DNA from: Candidatus Zhuqueibacterota bacterium
GTDB lineage: Bacteria > Zhuqueibacterota > Zhuqueibacteria > Thermofontimicrobiales > Thiofontviventaceae
Direction of reading: 5' to 3'
DNA length: 5,253 nt
Assembly (NCBI GenBank): GCA_014729735.1
Contig: WJJN01000515.1
Coordinates: 1-5,253 of the forward strand
In this document: positions 1-5,253 of the stretch, one piece after another
Position numbering within the stretch: the first letter of the stretch is position 1
How the letters are laid out: every line of letters begins with the position of its first letter
Program-made: the position numbers and the translations under genes
The notes under the pieces: model-generated
The model's database searches: none
The model's input: only the letters and a program-made list of their open reading frames with translations
Told to the model about the DNA's origin: nothing

Positions 1-843
1 ATTACCCGGAACATGAGAGTAATTTACTATCTTTCCACTTGAGATATCCAGCAAGCACAGTCCACTGCCGTGCTTCAAGTCCTCCATACCGCCGGCACTG
101 AAATAGAGAATTCCCGGTTCTGACGGAGGCTCATAGAGACTGACGATATTTCTCGCGCCGTCTGCGGTTTTCGGACAATCGGAAAGATCATAGCGAATAA
201 AAGCATCGCTTTTATGATCATAGTAGCAAATGCCGTCATCGGTTGCCAGCCATAATCGGTCCGAATGATCGATGTAGAAGCGGTTCAAATAATTGTGCGG
301 CAAGGTTTCGTCATCGCCCGGAACATGACGATATCGCACAAATTTCTTTGTGCCGGGAATCAAGCGGTCAATCCCGCCAGCGGCTGTAACGACCCAGAAA
401 TTGCCATGTTTATCCTGTCCCGAGAAATGCACAGTATCATGGCTTAAACTGGTCGAATCACGAGGATCATGTCGATATTGAACAAAGCAGTCGCGCTCGC
501 GATCAAAACGATTCAACCCGTTGAGAGTGCTAATCCAGATTGTACCGTTGTTACTTTCTGCAATATGAAAAATATTATCATTACTAATTGAAGTCGAATC
601 AAACGGATTATGCTTGTATACCTTGAATTCATAGCCATCGTAGCGGTTCAATCCGGATTCTGTACCGAACCAAATGAATCCCATTTTATCCCGGTGAATC
701 ACTTTTACGATGCTCTGGGAGAGACCATCGTCCAGAGATATGTGCTCGAAACTGTATTCCCGAATCTGTGCAAAGGCATAAAATGCAGGAATTATCAGAA
801 GAAGGGAGAGCATATAAAAACGGATTATCTTTGAATCTTTCAT
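1..843 (-). CDS. Beta-propeller sensor protein, N-terminal part (two-component regulator propeller family; probable hybrid sensor kinase), truncated by window edge
   Basis: The frame runs open from the ATG at 843-841 to base 1, giving 281 codons without a stop, so the 3' part lies outside the window. Residues 1-25 look like a signal peptide or signal anchor (charged start, LSLLLII core, AFA before Q26). After it come repeated Reg_prop blades: residues 53-78 (GFIWFGTESGLNRYDGYEF), 98-132 (GTIWISTLNGLNRFD), 145-185 (GNFWVVTAAGGIDRL) and 193-220 (RLWLATDDGICYYD), then a longer less regular blade. In known families such propellers form the periplasmic ligand-sensing half of hybrid two-component regulators, usually followed by a Y_Y_Y domain, a membrane helix and a histidine kinase, often also receiver and AraC domains. 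None of those is visible here, so a shorter propeller protein or a diguanylate cyclase fusion remains possible. Start choice: an in-frame TGA lies upstream inside the palindrome, and GAGG at 853-856 sits 9 nt before the ATG. The propeller call is firm; kinase output is inferred. Confidence 0.88.
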   Translation of the reverse strand, partial: MKDSKIIRFYMLSLLLIIPAFYAFAQIREYSFEHISLDDGLSQSIVKVIHRDKMGFIWFGTESGLNRYDGYEFKVYKHNPFDSTSISNDNIFHIAESNNGTIWISTLNGLNRFDRERDCFVQYRHDPRDSTSLSHDTVHFSGQDKHGNFWVVTAAGGIDRLIPGTKKFVRYRHVPGDDETLPHNYLNRFYIDHSDRLWLATDDGICYYDHKSDAFIRYDLSDCPKTADGARNIVSLYEPPSEPGILYFSAGGMEDLKHGSGLCLLDISSGKIVNYSHVPGN

Positions 844-852
844 AAAAATGTG

Positions 853-856
853 CCTC
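853..856 (-). promoter_or_regulatory. Ribosome binding site of the propeller sensor gene
   Basis: The minus strand reads GAGG followed by 9 nt and then the ATG at 843. It is the only purine-rich Shine-Dalgarno-like match in the leader and supports the chosen start. Confidence 0.5.
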
Positions 857-864
857 GAATAGTT

Positions 865-911
865 GTTATGAAATCATAACTTTATTATAATAATAAAATT
901 TGAAATCAAAT
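865..911. promoter_or_regulatory. Candidate paired operator: two inverted repeats with a shared TGAAATCA core
   Basis: Site 1 (865-880) is GTTATGAAATCATAAC, a perfect 7+2+7 inverted repeat. Site 2 (898-911) is ATTTGAAATCAAAT, a perfect 6+2+6 inverted repeat. Both carry the same core TGAAATCA in the same orientation (869-876 and 901-908), and their centres are 32 bp apart, close to three helical turns, so dimers bound at both would lie on one face of the DNA. Between them, 882-893 (TTATTATAATAA) is a 12-bp palindrome that contains the -10-like box. Site 1 covers the expected transcription start of the sensor gene and site 2 the spacer/-35 region. The geometry fits repression by a dimeric helix-turn-helix protein, but which regulator binds is unknown. 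The repeats are seen directly; operator function is inferred, and AT-richness makes the weaker palindromes less telling. Confidence 0.5.
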
Positions 912-915
912 ACAA
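884..915 (-). promoter_or_regulatory. Candidate promoter of the propeller sensor gene
   Basis: On the minus strand TATAAT (884-889) matches the sigma-70 -10 consensus. The best -35-like element is TTGTAT (910-915), but the 20-bp spacing is long; TATTTG (907-912) gives 17 bp but matches poorly. The expected start would fall near 877, inside the 865-880 palindrome, leaving a leader of about 35 nt. If the host uses a Bacteroidota-type sigma factor (TAnnTTTG at -7, TTG at -33), the true promoter could be placed differently. Confidence 0.35.
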
Positions 916-980
916 CTATATTCAATCATTTTTTATAAAATCCGGATCGGCGGTGGAGTGAAAATTCGTTGCACTCTATC

Positions 981-2603
981 TTATTTCAAATAAATACATT
1001 TCGCACTAATAAATTCATTGGAAGATTCCAACCGGTAAATATAGACACCTGACGCAATGTTATATCCTGCTTGCCATGTGAAATCATGAAAGCCGCGACT
1101 AATATCTCCGCGGAACAGTTCATCTATTGCCTGTCCCTTAATATTGTAAATGATTAATTTAATATGAAGCGGTGCCTGTACATAGAAGGAGAAGGTGGTG
1201 GTTGAATTGAAAGGATTCGGATAATTGGGATATAACTGAAAACCGGATGGTTTGTCACTATCCGAATCGAAGTTATGGATACCTACATCGTCTGTATACT
1301 CAAACGCCCCGATATCGACCGCACTGCCTTGCGGACGCTCGGTTCCGCAGTAATCATCCGGCGGAGCATCTTCCGGTGAGCCGCGATCGATTGCCGGCGA
1401 ATCCGGCAGTAATATAAAACTGTGCTGCTGTCTGTTTACAAACCGGGGATTTCCGAAAACAGGTTTATCACCGGTGATCTCCGCAGCATAATCTCGAAAT
1501 CCATCGATCAGGTTATTTTCCACGATTAATTCCGTTTCCGGGACGTTCGCTTCGTTTGCAATTTGAAATGCCAGATTATTTGAGAAAATATTGTTACGGA
1601 TGATGATTTTTTTCGCCTCGGGATTTTCGACATTGATCCCGCCACCCCATTCATTCCAGCCATTTCCCACAAAGGTATTATTGATAATCCTGATATTCTT
1701 GATCGGACGCGACATCCCGCTCACGTCACCCCAACTGCCGATCACCAGTCCACAATGCTGGTTATGATAGACGATATTATTGAAAAACCGAACGTCTTCC
1801 AGCAATCCGCCCGCTTCGGATGCCAATGCGAATCCCTCGCAATCGTGGATCCTGTTCCTGGAAATTTCGATATGGTATGTGTGCCGTTTCCATGCATCCA
1901 CATAAATGCCGATCTGCTGCAGATCGTGAATGTGATTTTGCAAAATACGACCGTGACGGCATCCGTCCTTTATATCGATCCCTTCGCCGCCTCTGTTTCC
2001 GGGACCGCTTTCATAAATGTGATTGGAATAAATCTCAAAATAGGCACTATTCGAAATTGTGATGCATTCCTGGCGTCCATAGAAGCAAGCACGGCGAACT
2101 TCATTTCCTTCAACCGATATGTACTCGGAATTCCAAATGCCGATGCCGGAAGATGCCGTATCAGAAATATAATTATTTCGGATGACAAGATGGCTGGCTT
2201 CGTCCGCAAAAATTCCTGCAGTGGCTGAATTTTGTACATGGAATCCGGAGAAGATGATATGATTTTTTTCAGACAGATCGACCAATCCCTGCCATTCAGG
2301 AATATTCAATTGGGATCCGTCGATAATGACTTCTGCGGAAGGAATGGTTTGAAAAACAATCGGATGTTCGGCAGTGCCGGAATTTTTGATTCGCACCTGT
2401 TCCTGAAAAACACCTGTAGTGACGAGCACTGTATCACCTGCTGCCGCCGTCTTCGCCGCATGTTCCAATGATAACCACGGTAGTTGTCTTGTGCCCGGAT
2501 TGGAATCCCCGGCATACGGATGTCGCTGATCGACATAAAAAGTCGAAGCGTAACTCTGCTGGATGATATAAATCAGTGTAAAGATGACCAGTTTTGTTCG
2601 CAT
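981..2603 (-). CDS. Secreted right-handed parallel beta-helix protein with T9SS C-terminal sorting domain
   Basis: This is a 540-residue probable exported protein. Residues 1-19 form a signal peptide (hydrophobic IFTLIYII, cleavage near YAS/T). Residues 20-70 (FYVDQRHPYAGDSNPGT, PW, GDTVLVTTGVFQE) are the usual N-terminal cap of DUF1565/polysaccharide-lyase-like beta-helices. About 110-370 hold parallel beta-helix coils of roughly 24 residues rich in NN and GI turns (IRNNYISD, ILQNHIHD, ISRNRIHD, FFNNIVYH, IINNTFVG, IRNNIFSN). Residues 401-436 (DSPAIDRGSP to DIGAFEY) resemble the choice-of-anchor Q segment. Residues 455-540 are a type A T9SS sorting domain (LYPNYPNPFN, IYNIKGQ, SGVYIYRL). The family includes lyases, epimerases and binding proteins acting on acidic or plant/algal polysaccharides; no specific lyase signature lets me name a substrate. 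An in-frame TAA at 2619-2621 and no other start codon between fix the ATG at 2603, although no Shine-Dalgarno is visible. It lies 70 bp after the CPBP gene and upstream of the propeller sensor. Confidence 0.9.
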   Translation of the reverse strand: MRTKLVIFTLIYIIQQSYASTFYVDQRHPYAGDSNPGTRQLPWLSLEHAAKTAAAGDTVLVTTGVFQEQVRIKNSGTAEHPIVFQTIPSAEVIIDGSQLNIPEWQGLVDLSEKNHIIFSGFHVQNSATAGIFADEASHLVIRNNYISDTASSGIGIWNSEYISVEGNEVRRACFYGRQECITISNSAYFEIYSNHIYESGPGNRGGEGIDIKDGCRHGRILQNHIHDLQQIGIYVDAWKRHTYHIEISRNRIHDCEGFALASEAGGLLEDVRFFNNIVYHNQHCGLVIGSWGDVSGMSRPIKNIRIINNTFVGNGWNEWGGGINVENPEAKKIIIRNNIFSNNLAFQIANEANVPETELIVENNLIDGFRDYAAEITGDKPVFGNPRFVNRQQHSFILLPDSPAIDRGSPEDAPPDDYCGTERPQGSAVDIGAFEYTDDVGIHNFDSDSDKPSGFQLYPNYPNPFNSTTTFSFYVQAPLHIKLIIYNIKGQAIDELFRGDISRGFHDFTWQAGYNIASGVYIYRLESSNEFISAKCIYLK

Positions 2604-2673
2604 AACGGAGTTGGTAGTTTATGATTGGCTCTCGAAATTTATGTTCCGGCGTGCAAAAATGATTCCTTTTATC

Positions 2674-3471
2674 TCACAGATATACATACAATATCATAAA
2701 ATAGCCAATCGTCAAATCTGCGAAAAAATGCGTAAGCACGGGTGCCAGCATGCCACCGGAGCGGATTTTCAAATAGCCGAGCATGATGCCGTAAAAGAAT
2801 ACCATGATATATCCGACGAAGCCATTTGGGAAACCAAAGGCAAAATGGGCTGCCGCAAAAGCAGAGCTCTGGAAAATCAGCACAAGAATTTTTGATTCAA
2901 ATACTCCGGCTGTTGCATTTTGAAGAACACCGCGATATACGACCTCTTCGGAAAAAGCATTGACAACGGCAAATGCCGGGATGGCAAGCAGCATCATTTG
3001 CCACATCGGGACCGAGGCATACTCATGTATCATATATTCTGCTCCACCCAGAAAGTCGGTCCACTGCGCCCAGAGAATGAGCGAAACGGCTGCGACGACA
3101 ATCGTGCCAATTATCAAATATATTGTAATGCTGTCGAGTTTGCCTGCCCGGAGCCAGCGAAGTGCTCTCCGTGTTGCGGAAAAGGGGAGTACAATTAATG
3201 TTGCAATGATAAAGGGCACCAAAAATCCTACTGACGGCAATTTTTTCAAAACATCAATCAGAATGAACTGGTTAAGGCTCAACAGCAAAAATACCAGTGC
3301 AAAGTGAATCATACTCCATTTGCGGGAAACGACAAAAATGACTGTCAATATTAAAAAAAAGGCAGTGTTGATTCGCCAGTCATCAATAAACATATTGAGA
3401 TTTAGCAGCAGGATTGTAAAGAGAATTATTATCTTGAAAAGCGCGGAATGCTTTTTCTGCACGTTTGCCAT
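2674..3471 (-). CDS. CPBP family intramembrane metalloprotease (CAAX-prenyl-protease/bacteriocin-processing-like)
   Basis: A 265-residue hydrophobic protein with about seven or eight predicted membrane segments (around 10-30, 35-50, 54-74, 80-98, 114-136, 158-172, 194-210, 218-233 and 241-262, some possibly re-entrant). The three diagnostic CPBP/ABI motifs are all present: EExxxR as E175, E176 and R180 (SEEVVYRG), FxxxH as F205 and H209, and HxxxD as H248 and D252 (THFFADL). These Glu and His residues form the metal-binding active site in characterised relatives such as Rce1. Bacterial members act in the cytoplasmic membrane, but most have no known substrate; roles range from bacteriocin self-immunity to protein processing, and neighbours here give no specific clue. 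GGAG at 3482-3485 lies 10 nt before the ATG. The start is 39 bp after the NUDIX stop, so co-transcription is likely. The catalytic set looks intact. Confidence 0.9.
   Translation of the reverse strand: MANVQKKHSALFKIIILFTILLLNLNMFIDDWRINTAFFLILTVIFVVSRKWSMIHFALVFLLLSLNQFILIDVLKKLPSVGFLVPFIIATLIVLPFSATRRALRWLRAGKLDSITIYLIIGTIVVAAVSLILWAQWTDFLGGAEYMIHEYASVPMWQMMLLAIPAFAVVNAFSEEVVYRGVLQNATAGVFESKILVLIFQSSAFAAAHFAFGFPNGFVGYIMVFFYGIMLGYLKIRSGGMLAPVLTHFFADLTIGYFMILYVYL
2688..2715 (-). promoter_or_regulatory. Weak candidate promoter for the beta-helix gene, inside the end of the CPBP gene
   Basis: On the minus strand TTGACG (2710-2715) is followed after 16 bp by TATTGT (2688-2693), matching five of six and four of six sigma-70 consensus positions. 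It would give a leader of about 77 nt before the beta-helix ATG. It overlaps the last coding stretch of the CPBP gene, so it may be chance; read-through from upstream is the alternative. Confidence 0.22.
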
Positions 3472-3510
3472 ATCGGGATTGCTCCGGGATTCTTGCTAAA
3501 AAATGAGAAT

Positions 3511-4140
3511 TCAATCAAAAACGGTTTTCTTTCGGGGATTTTGGATATGCGCCTGGACGTCGTTCAAATGTCGGTGATTCGTTCTGTTGGATGATAATGG
3601 CGGTAGATTATCGAATTCAAAGAAATCGACACCAATGGTTTCAAAACTGGTTTTAGGGGCACCATCGATGATGTCGCAAAGGAAGATAATTTTAAAAGCA
3701 TGGTAAAATTCGAGCTCCCGACCGTCGCGGTTTGCATCATAAACCCCTACGACTTTCACGGATTTCACATTGAAACCGCTCTCCTCTATTACTTCTCGCT
3801 CTGCTGCTGCAGAAGGGATGTCGCCTACATCTGCCCATCCCCCGGGCAGGCACCATTTTCTGTCGACTCGCTCCTGAACCATCAATATTTTATTCTCGCG
3901 CACTACTGCTCCTCGTACATCGATCTTGGGTGTGGCATAGCCTTTCTGCCATTTAAAATCCTGCTCCGATTGCTGTTTGGAAATCTGCGTATGTTCCTGC
4001 AAAATCTCAGCAGCTATGCCCATCAATTGCTGATAGCGTTCCACATCATACTGATTTTCGGTAAATGCCAATCCGCTTTGTCCGATAGCCTGAATGCGCC
4101 TCGCCCACTCCAGCCAATAGTTTATCTTTTCTTCCTTCAT
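3511..4140 (-). CDS. NUDIX hydrolase with family-specific N-terminal helical domain
   Basis: A 209-residue cytoplasmic protein if translated from the ATG at 4140-4138. Residues 1-60 are a helical N-terminal domain (WARRIQAIGQSGLAFTEN, DVERYQQLMGIAAEIL) like that of the Nudix_N_2 group, many annotated as ADP-ribose pyrophosphatases. The catalytic domain starts near TPKIDVRGAVV (70-80). The Nudix box spans 101-123 (GWADVGD then REVIEESGF) with R115, E116, E119 and E120 in place; the first box Glu is Asp at 107 (codon GAC at 3820-3822), a conservative change. The C-terminal NPRKKTVFD tail matches the family ending. It should hydrolyse a nucleoside diphosphate linked to another group, with Mg2+; substrate unknown. 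The start overlaps the exonuclease stop as TGATG, implying coupling. A TTG one codon upstream (4143) is in frame and lies 10 nt from GGAAGG against 13 nt for the ATG, so a 210-residue form is possible. Confidence 0.92.
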   Translation of the reverse strand: MKEEKINYWLEWARRIQAIGQSGLAFTENQYDVERYQQLMGIAAEILQEHTQISKQQSEQDFKWQKGYATPKIDVRGAVVRENKILMVQERVDRKWCLPGGWADVGDIPSAAAEREVIEESGFNVKSVKVVGVYDANRDGRELEFYHAFKIIFLCDIIDGAPKTSFETIGVDFFEFDNLPPLSSNRTNHRHLNDVQAHIQNPRKKTVFD

Positions 4141-4718
4141 CAAATAATAATTACCTTCCGTTTTATCAATTCAAAAAAACATTTGGCACAGGCGCGAACA
4201 TCGGTTTCTGCGTTATGTGCTTCTTCAAAACCGGTTTTAAATAATGTAATGTAAAGCTCCGATAGATTTGGCCATTTGTACCCATAATTTCCCGGAATTC
4301 TGCAATAGTTGGTGCTTAATTCTTTGGTGCACAATTTTTTGATCGTGCCCATATTGTTGAAAATGATATTTTCCCTGATGAATTCTGCTCCCACAATTTT
4401 TTCATCAAAACTGATATTATGTGCAACAAGGTATTTTGCCTTTTTCATAGCCTCTGTGAATTCCATTAGCGCCCTGTTCAATTCAACACCTTCTTTCAAT
4501 GCCCGCACAGTGGAGATACCATGCACGCGTTGTGCTTCGTACGGAATCTCGAATCCATTGGGCTTTATGATGTAATTGGCAGCCTCCAGTTCGATTCCCT
4601 GTTCATCATACAGGACCCATGCGATTTGAACCATCCGCGGCCAATTATTTAAATCATTCAGTGGTGCCTTCCAGTTTTTCGGAAGCCCTGTTGTTTCCGT
4701 ATCAAACACTAAATACAT
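4140..4718 (-). CDS. DEDDh-type 3'-5' exonuclease (DnaQ-like/RNase T superfamily)
   Basis: A 192-residue single-domain protein, close to the size of stand-alone DnaQ-fold exonucleases. Exo I is FDTETTGLP with D6 and E8; Exo II is VAHNISFD with H100, N101 and D105; Exo III is AHNAETDVRAC with H168 and D173, giving the full DEDDh set of acidic metal ligands plus catalytic His. The insert LPKNWKAPLNDLNNWPRMVQIAW (residues 12-34) is a variant I associate with FCB-group members. It should remove nucleotides from DNA or RNA 3' ends in the cytoplasm; nothing here shows whether it proofreads for a polymerase or acts in repair or RNA turnover, and it lacks extra domains. GGAG at 4726-4729 sits 7 nt before the ATG. 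It is 30 bp after yidD, and its TGA overlaps the NUDIX ATG by one base. Pairing with a NUDIX hydrolase could reflect nucleotide-pool or nucleic-acid maintenance, but that is inference. Confidence 0.92.
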   Translation of the reverse strand: MYLVFDTETTGLPKNWKAPLNDLNNWPRMVQIAWVLYDEQGIELEAANYIIKPNGFEIPYEAQRVHGISTVRALKEGVELNRALMEFTEAMKKAKYLVAHNISFDEKIVGAEFIRENIIFNNMGTIKKLCTKELSTNYCRIPGNYGYKWPNLSELYITLFKTGFEEAHNAETDVRACAKCFFELIKRKVIII

Positions 4719-4748
4719 GATTATTCTCCAAAATGAACTGCACTACTT

Positions 4749-4994
4749 TCATGGTACCGGATCATATCCGCTTCCGCCCCACGGATGACATCGAAAAATC
4801 CGTTTGATGCTCAACCAGCCGCCCCGAAACAGCCCGTGCTTTCTCAGCGCCTCTATGGAATAATGAGAGCACGTTGGCGTAAATCGGCAAGAGGGCGGAA
4901 ACAAAGGAGATATGATCGTTTGATATACTCGTATCAAAAATATAAATAAATATACAATAATCTGCGTAACAAATGTGACGACTTTTTTTAACAT
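4749..4994 (-). CDS. yidD: Membrane protein insertion efficiency factor YidD
   Basis: An 81-residue protein, typical length for YidD. Residues 5-22 form an N-terminal hydrophobic, amphipathic membrane-associating segment. The conserved core follows: RVYQTIISPLFPPSCRFTPTCSHYS (22-46) and IFRCHPWGGSGYDPVP (66-81), with Cys36, Cys42 and Cys69 conserved. In E. coli YidD sits at the inner face of the cytoplasmic membrane near the YidC insertase and improves membrane protein insertion. In many bacteria yidD lies between rnpA and yidC; here neither is present, and it instead follows a dipeptidase gene through a TGATG overlap, with AGGA (5004-5007) 9 nt before the ATG inside the upstream coding sequence. 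This implies coupled translation. The C-terminal GGSGYDPVP differs slightly from the common GPGGYDPVP. Identification is secure. Confidence 0.96.
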   Translation of the reverse strand: MLKKVVTFVTQIIVYLFIFLIRVYQTIISPLFPPSCRFTPTCSHYSIEALRKHGLFRGGWLSIKRIFRCHPWGGSGYDPVP

Positions 4995-5253
4995 CAGTGA
5001 GAATCCTGCTCGCCCGGTAATTTTTTCATGCGAAAATGCTCACCGCGTTCTTTAACGACCCTGCGGTACCATGATTCCGGGTAACCCGGATGTGTGACTT
5101 TACCCAGCTCATTCTTGACATTTCCATCCAGGTATTTGTAGATCAGAAATTCTCCTAATTTTTTCCACCGTTTCACAACCGCGTTGCCCTGATTACAGGA
5201 ATATTCCGTTAAATAGTCCACAGCCAATCGTGGTGACTGCTCATGCAACGCTA
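4994..5253 (-). CDS. Probable C69-family dipeptidase, C-terminal fragment
   Basis: The frame is open to the right edge, leaving the last 85 residues of a longer protein; a TTG at 5246-5248 is unlikely to be the true start because the codon before it is also open and the visible part looks like a conserved C-terminus. Recognisable blocks are SPRLAVDYLTEYS, VVKRWKKLGEFLIYKYLDG and HPGYPESWYRRVVKERGEHF, which I recall as the end of C69 (U34/PepD-type) dipeptidases, Ntn hydrolases whose catalytic Cys lies near the N-terminus and so is not visible here. Members hydrolyse a range of dipeptides; many FCB forms carry signal peptides, which cannot be checked. The TGA stop overlaps the yidD ATG by one base. 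The assignment rests on memory of family motifs without an active site, so it is moderate. Confidence 0.62.
   Translation of the reverse strand, partial: ALHEQSPRLAVDYLTEYSCNQGNAVVKRWKKLGEFLIYKYLDGNVKNELGKVTHPGYPESWYRRVVKERGEHFRMKKLPGEQDSH

Noticed and set aside
265..834. Two small plus-strand open frames in the left part of the window
   Set aside because: Both are antisense to the propeller sensor frame, which shows clear repeated blades and a signal peptide on the minus strand.
928..947. TTTTATAAAA and ATCCGGAT short palindromes in the spacer
   Set aside because: They are short, AT-rich or 8 bp, and do not share the core or spacing of the paired repeats at 865-911; expected by chance in such sequence.
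955..977. GAGTG/CACTC hairpin after the beta-helix stop codon as a terminator
   Set aside because: The stem is only five pairs with an 11-nt loop, and no T-run follows on the minus strand, so it does not meet an intrinsic terminator pattern.
1755..2228. A 157-codon open frame on the plus strand opposite the beta-helix gene
   Set aside because: It lies wholly antisense to a gene with clear domains, its protein has no recognisable motif or repeat, and it has no upstream ribosome binding site; the repetitive codon pattern of the beta-helix explains its length.
3700..4254. A 184-codon open frame on the plus strand opposite the NUDIX and exonuclease genes
   Set aside because: It crosses the junction of two well-identified genes on the other strand, and its Cys/Leu-rich product looks like an antisense reading of them.
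4994..5248. A complete 84-residue small protein starting at the TTG at 5248
   Set aside because: The frame continues open to the window edge, and the visible motifs match the C-terminus of a larger dipeptidase, so it is a truncated gene and not a small one.

Overview
The window reads as bacterial chromosome of an FCB-group organism (Bacteroidota, Ignavibacteria, Calditrichota and relatives). Two things point there: a secreted protein ending in a type IX secretion (T9SS) sorting domain with a YPNYPNPFN motif, and the start of a periplasmic beta-propeller sensor of the hybrid two-component type. The proline- and asparagine-rich form of the sorting motif is the style I associate with Ignavibacteria, Calditrichota, KSB1 or Marinimicrobia more than with Bacteroides; that placement is inference. 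All seven genes lie on the minus strand, and the first and last are cut by the window edges.

In transcription order (right to left), 5253-3511 is a tight housekeeping run. It holds the C-terminal end of a probable C69-family dipeptidase, yidD, a DEDDh 3'-5' exonuclease and a NUDIX hydrolase. Dipeptidase/yidD and exonuclease/NUDIX are each joined by a TGATG stop-start overlap, and 30 bp separate yidD from the exonuclease. A CPBP-family intramembrane protease follows 39 bp downstream. No terminator is visible, so these genes could form one transcript.

After a 70-bp gap comes a 540-residue secreted right-handed beta-helix protein with a signal peptide, an anchor-Q-like segment and a T9SS sorting domain. 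It is probably a surface or secreted glycan-active or glycan-binding protein. A 137-bp AT-rich spacer follows, then the 5' part (281 codons) of a signal-peptide-bearing beta-propeller sensor that runs off the left edge. The secreted beta-helix protein beside a propeller sensor suggests a carbohydrate-responsive pair, but substrate and regulatory link are inferred.

The most distinctive non-coding signal is in that spacer. Two inverted repeats share the core TGAAATCA, lie in the same orientation with centres 32 bp apart (about three helical turns), and bracket a TATAAT-like -10 box. This looks like a paired operator controlling the sensor gene. I saw no tRNA, rRNA, CRISPR array, insertion sequence or phage gene.
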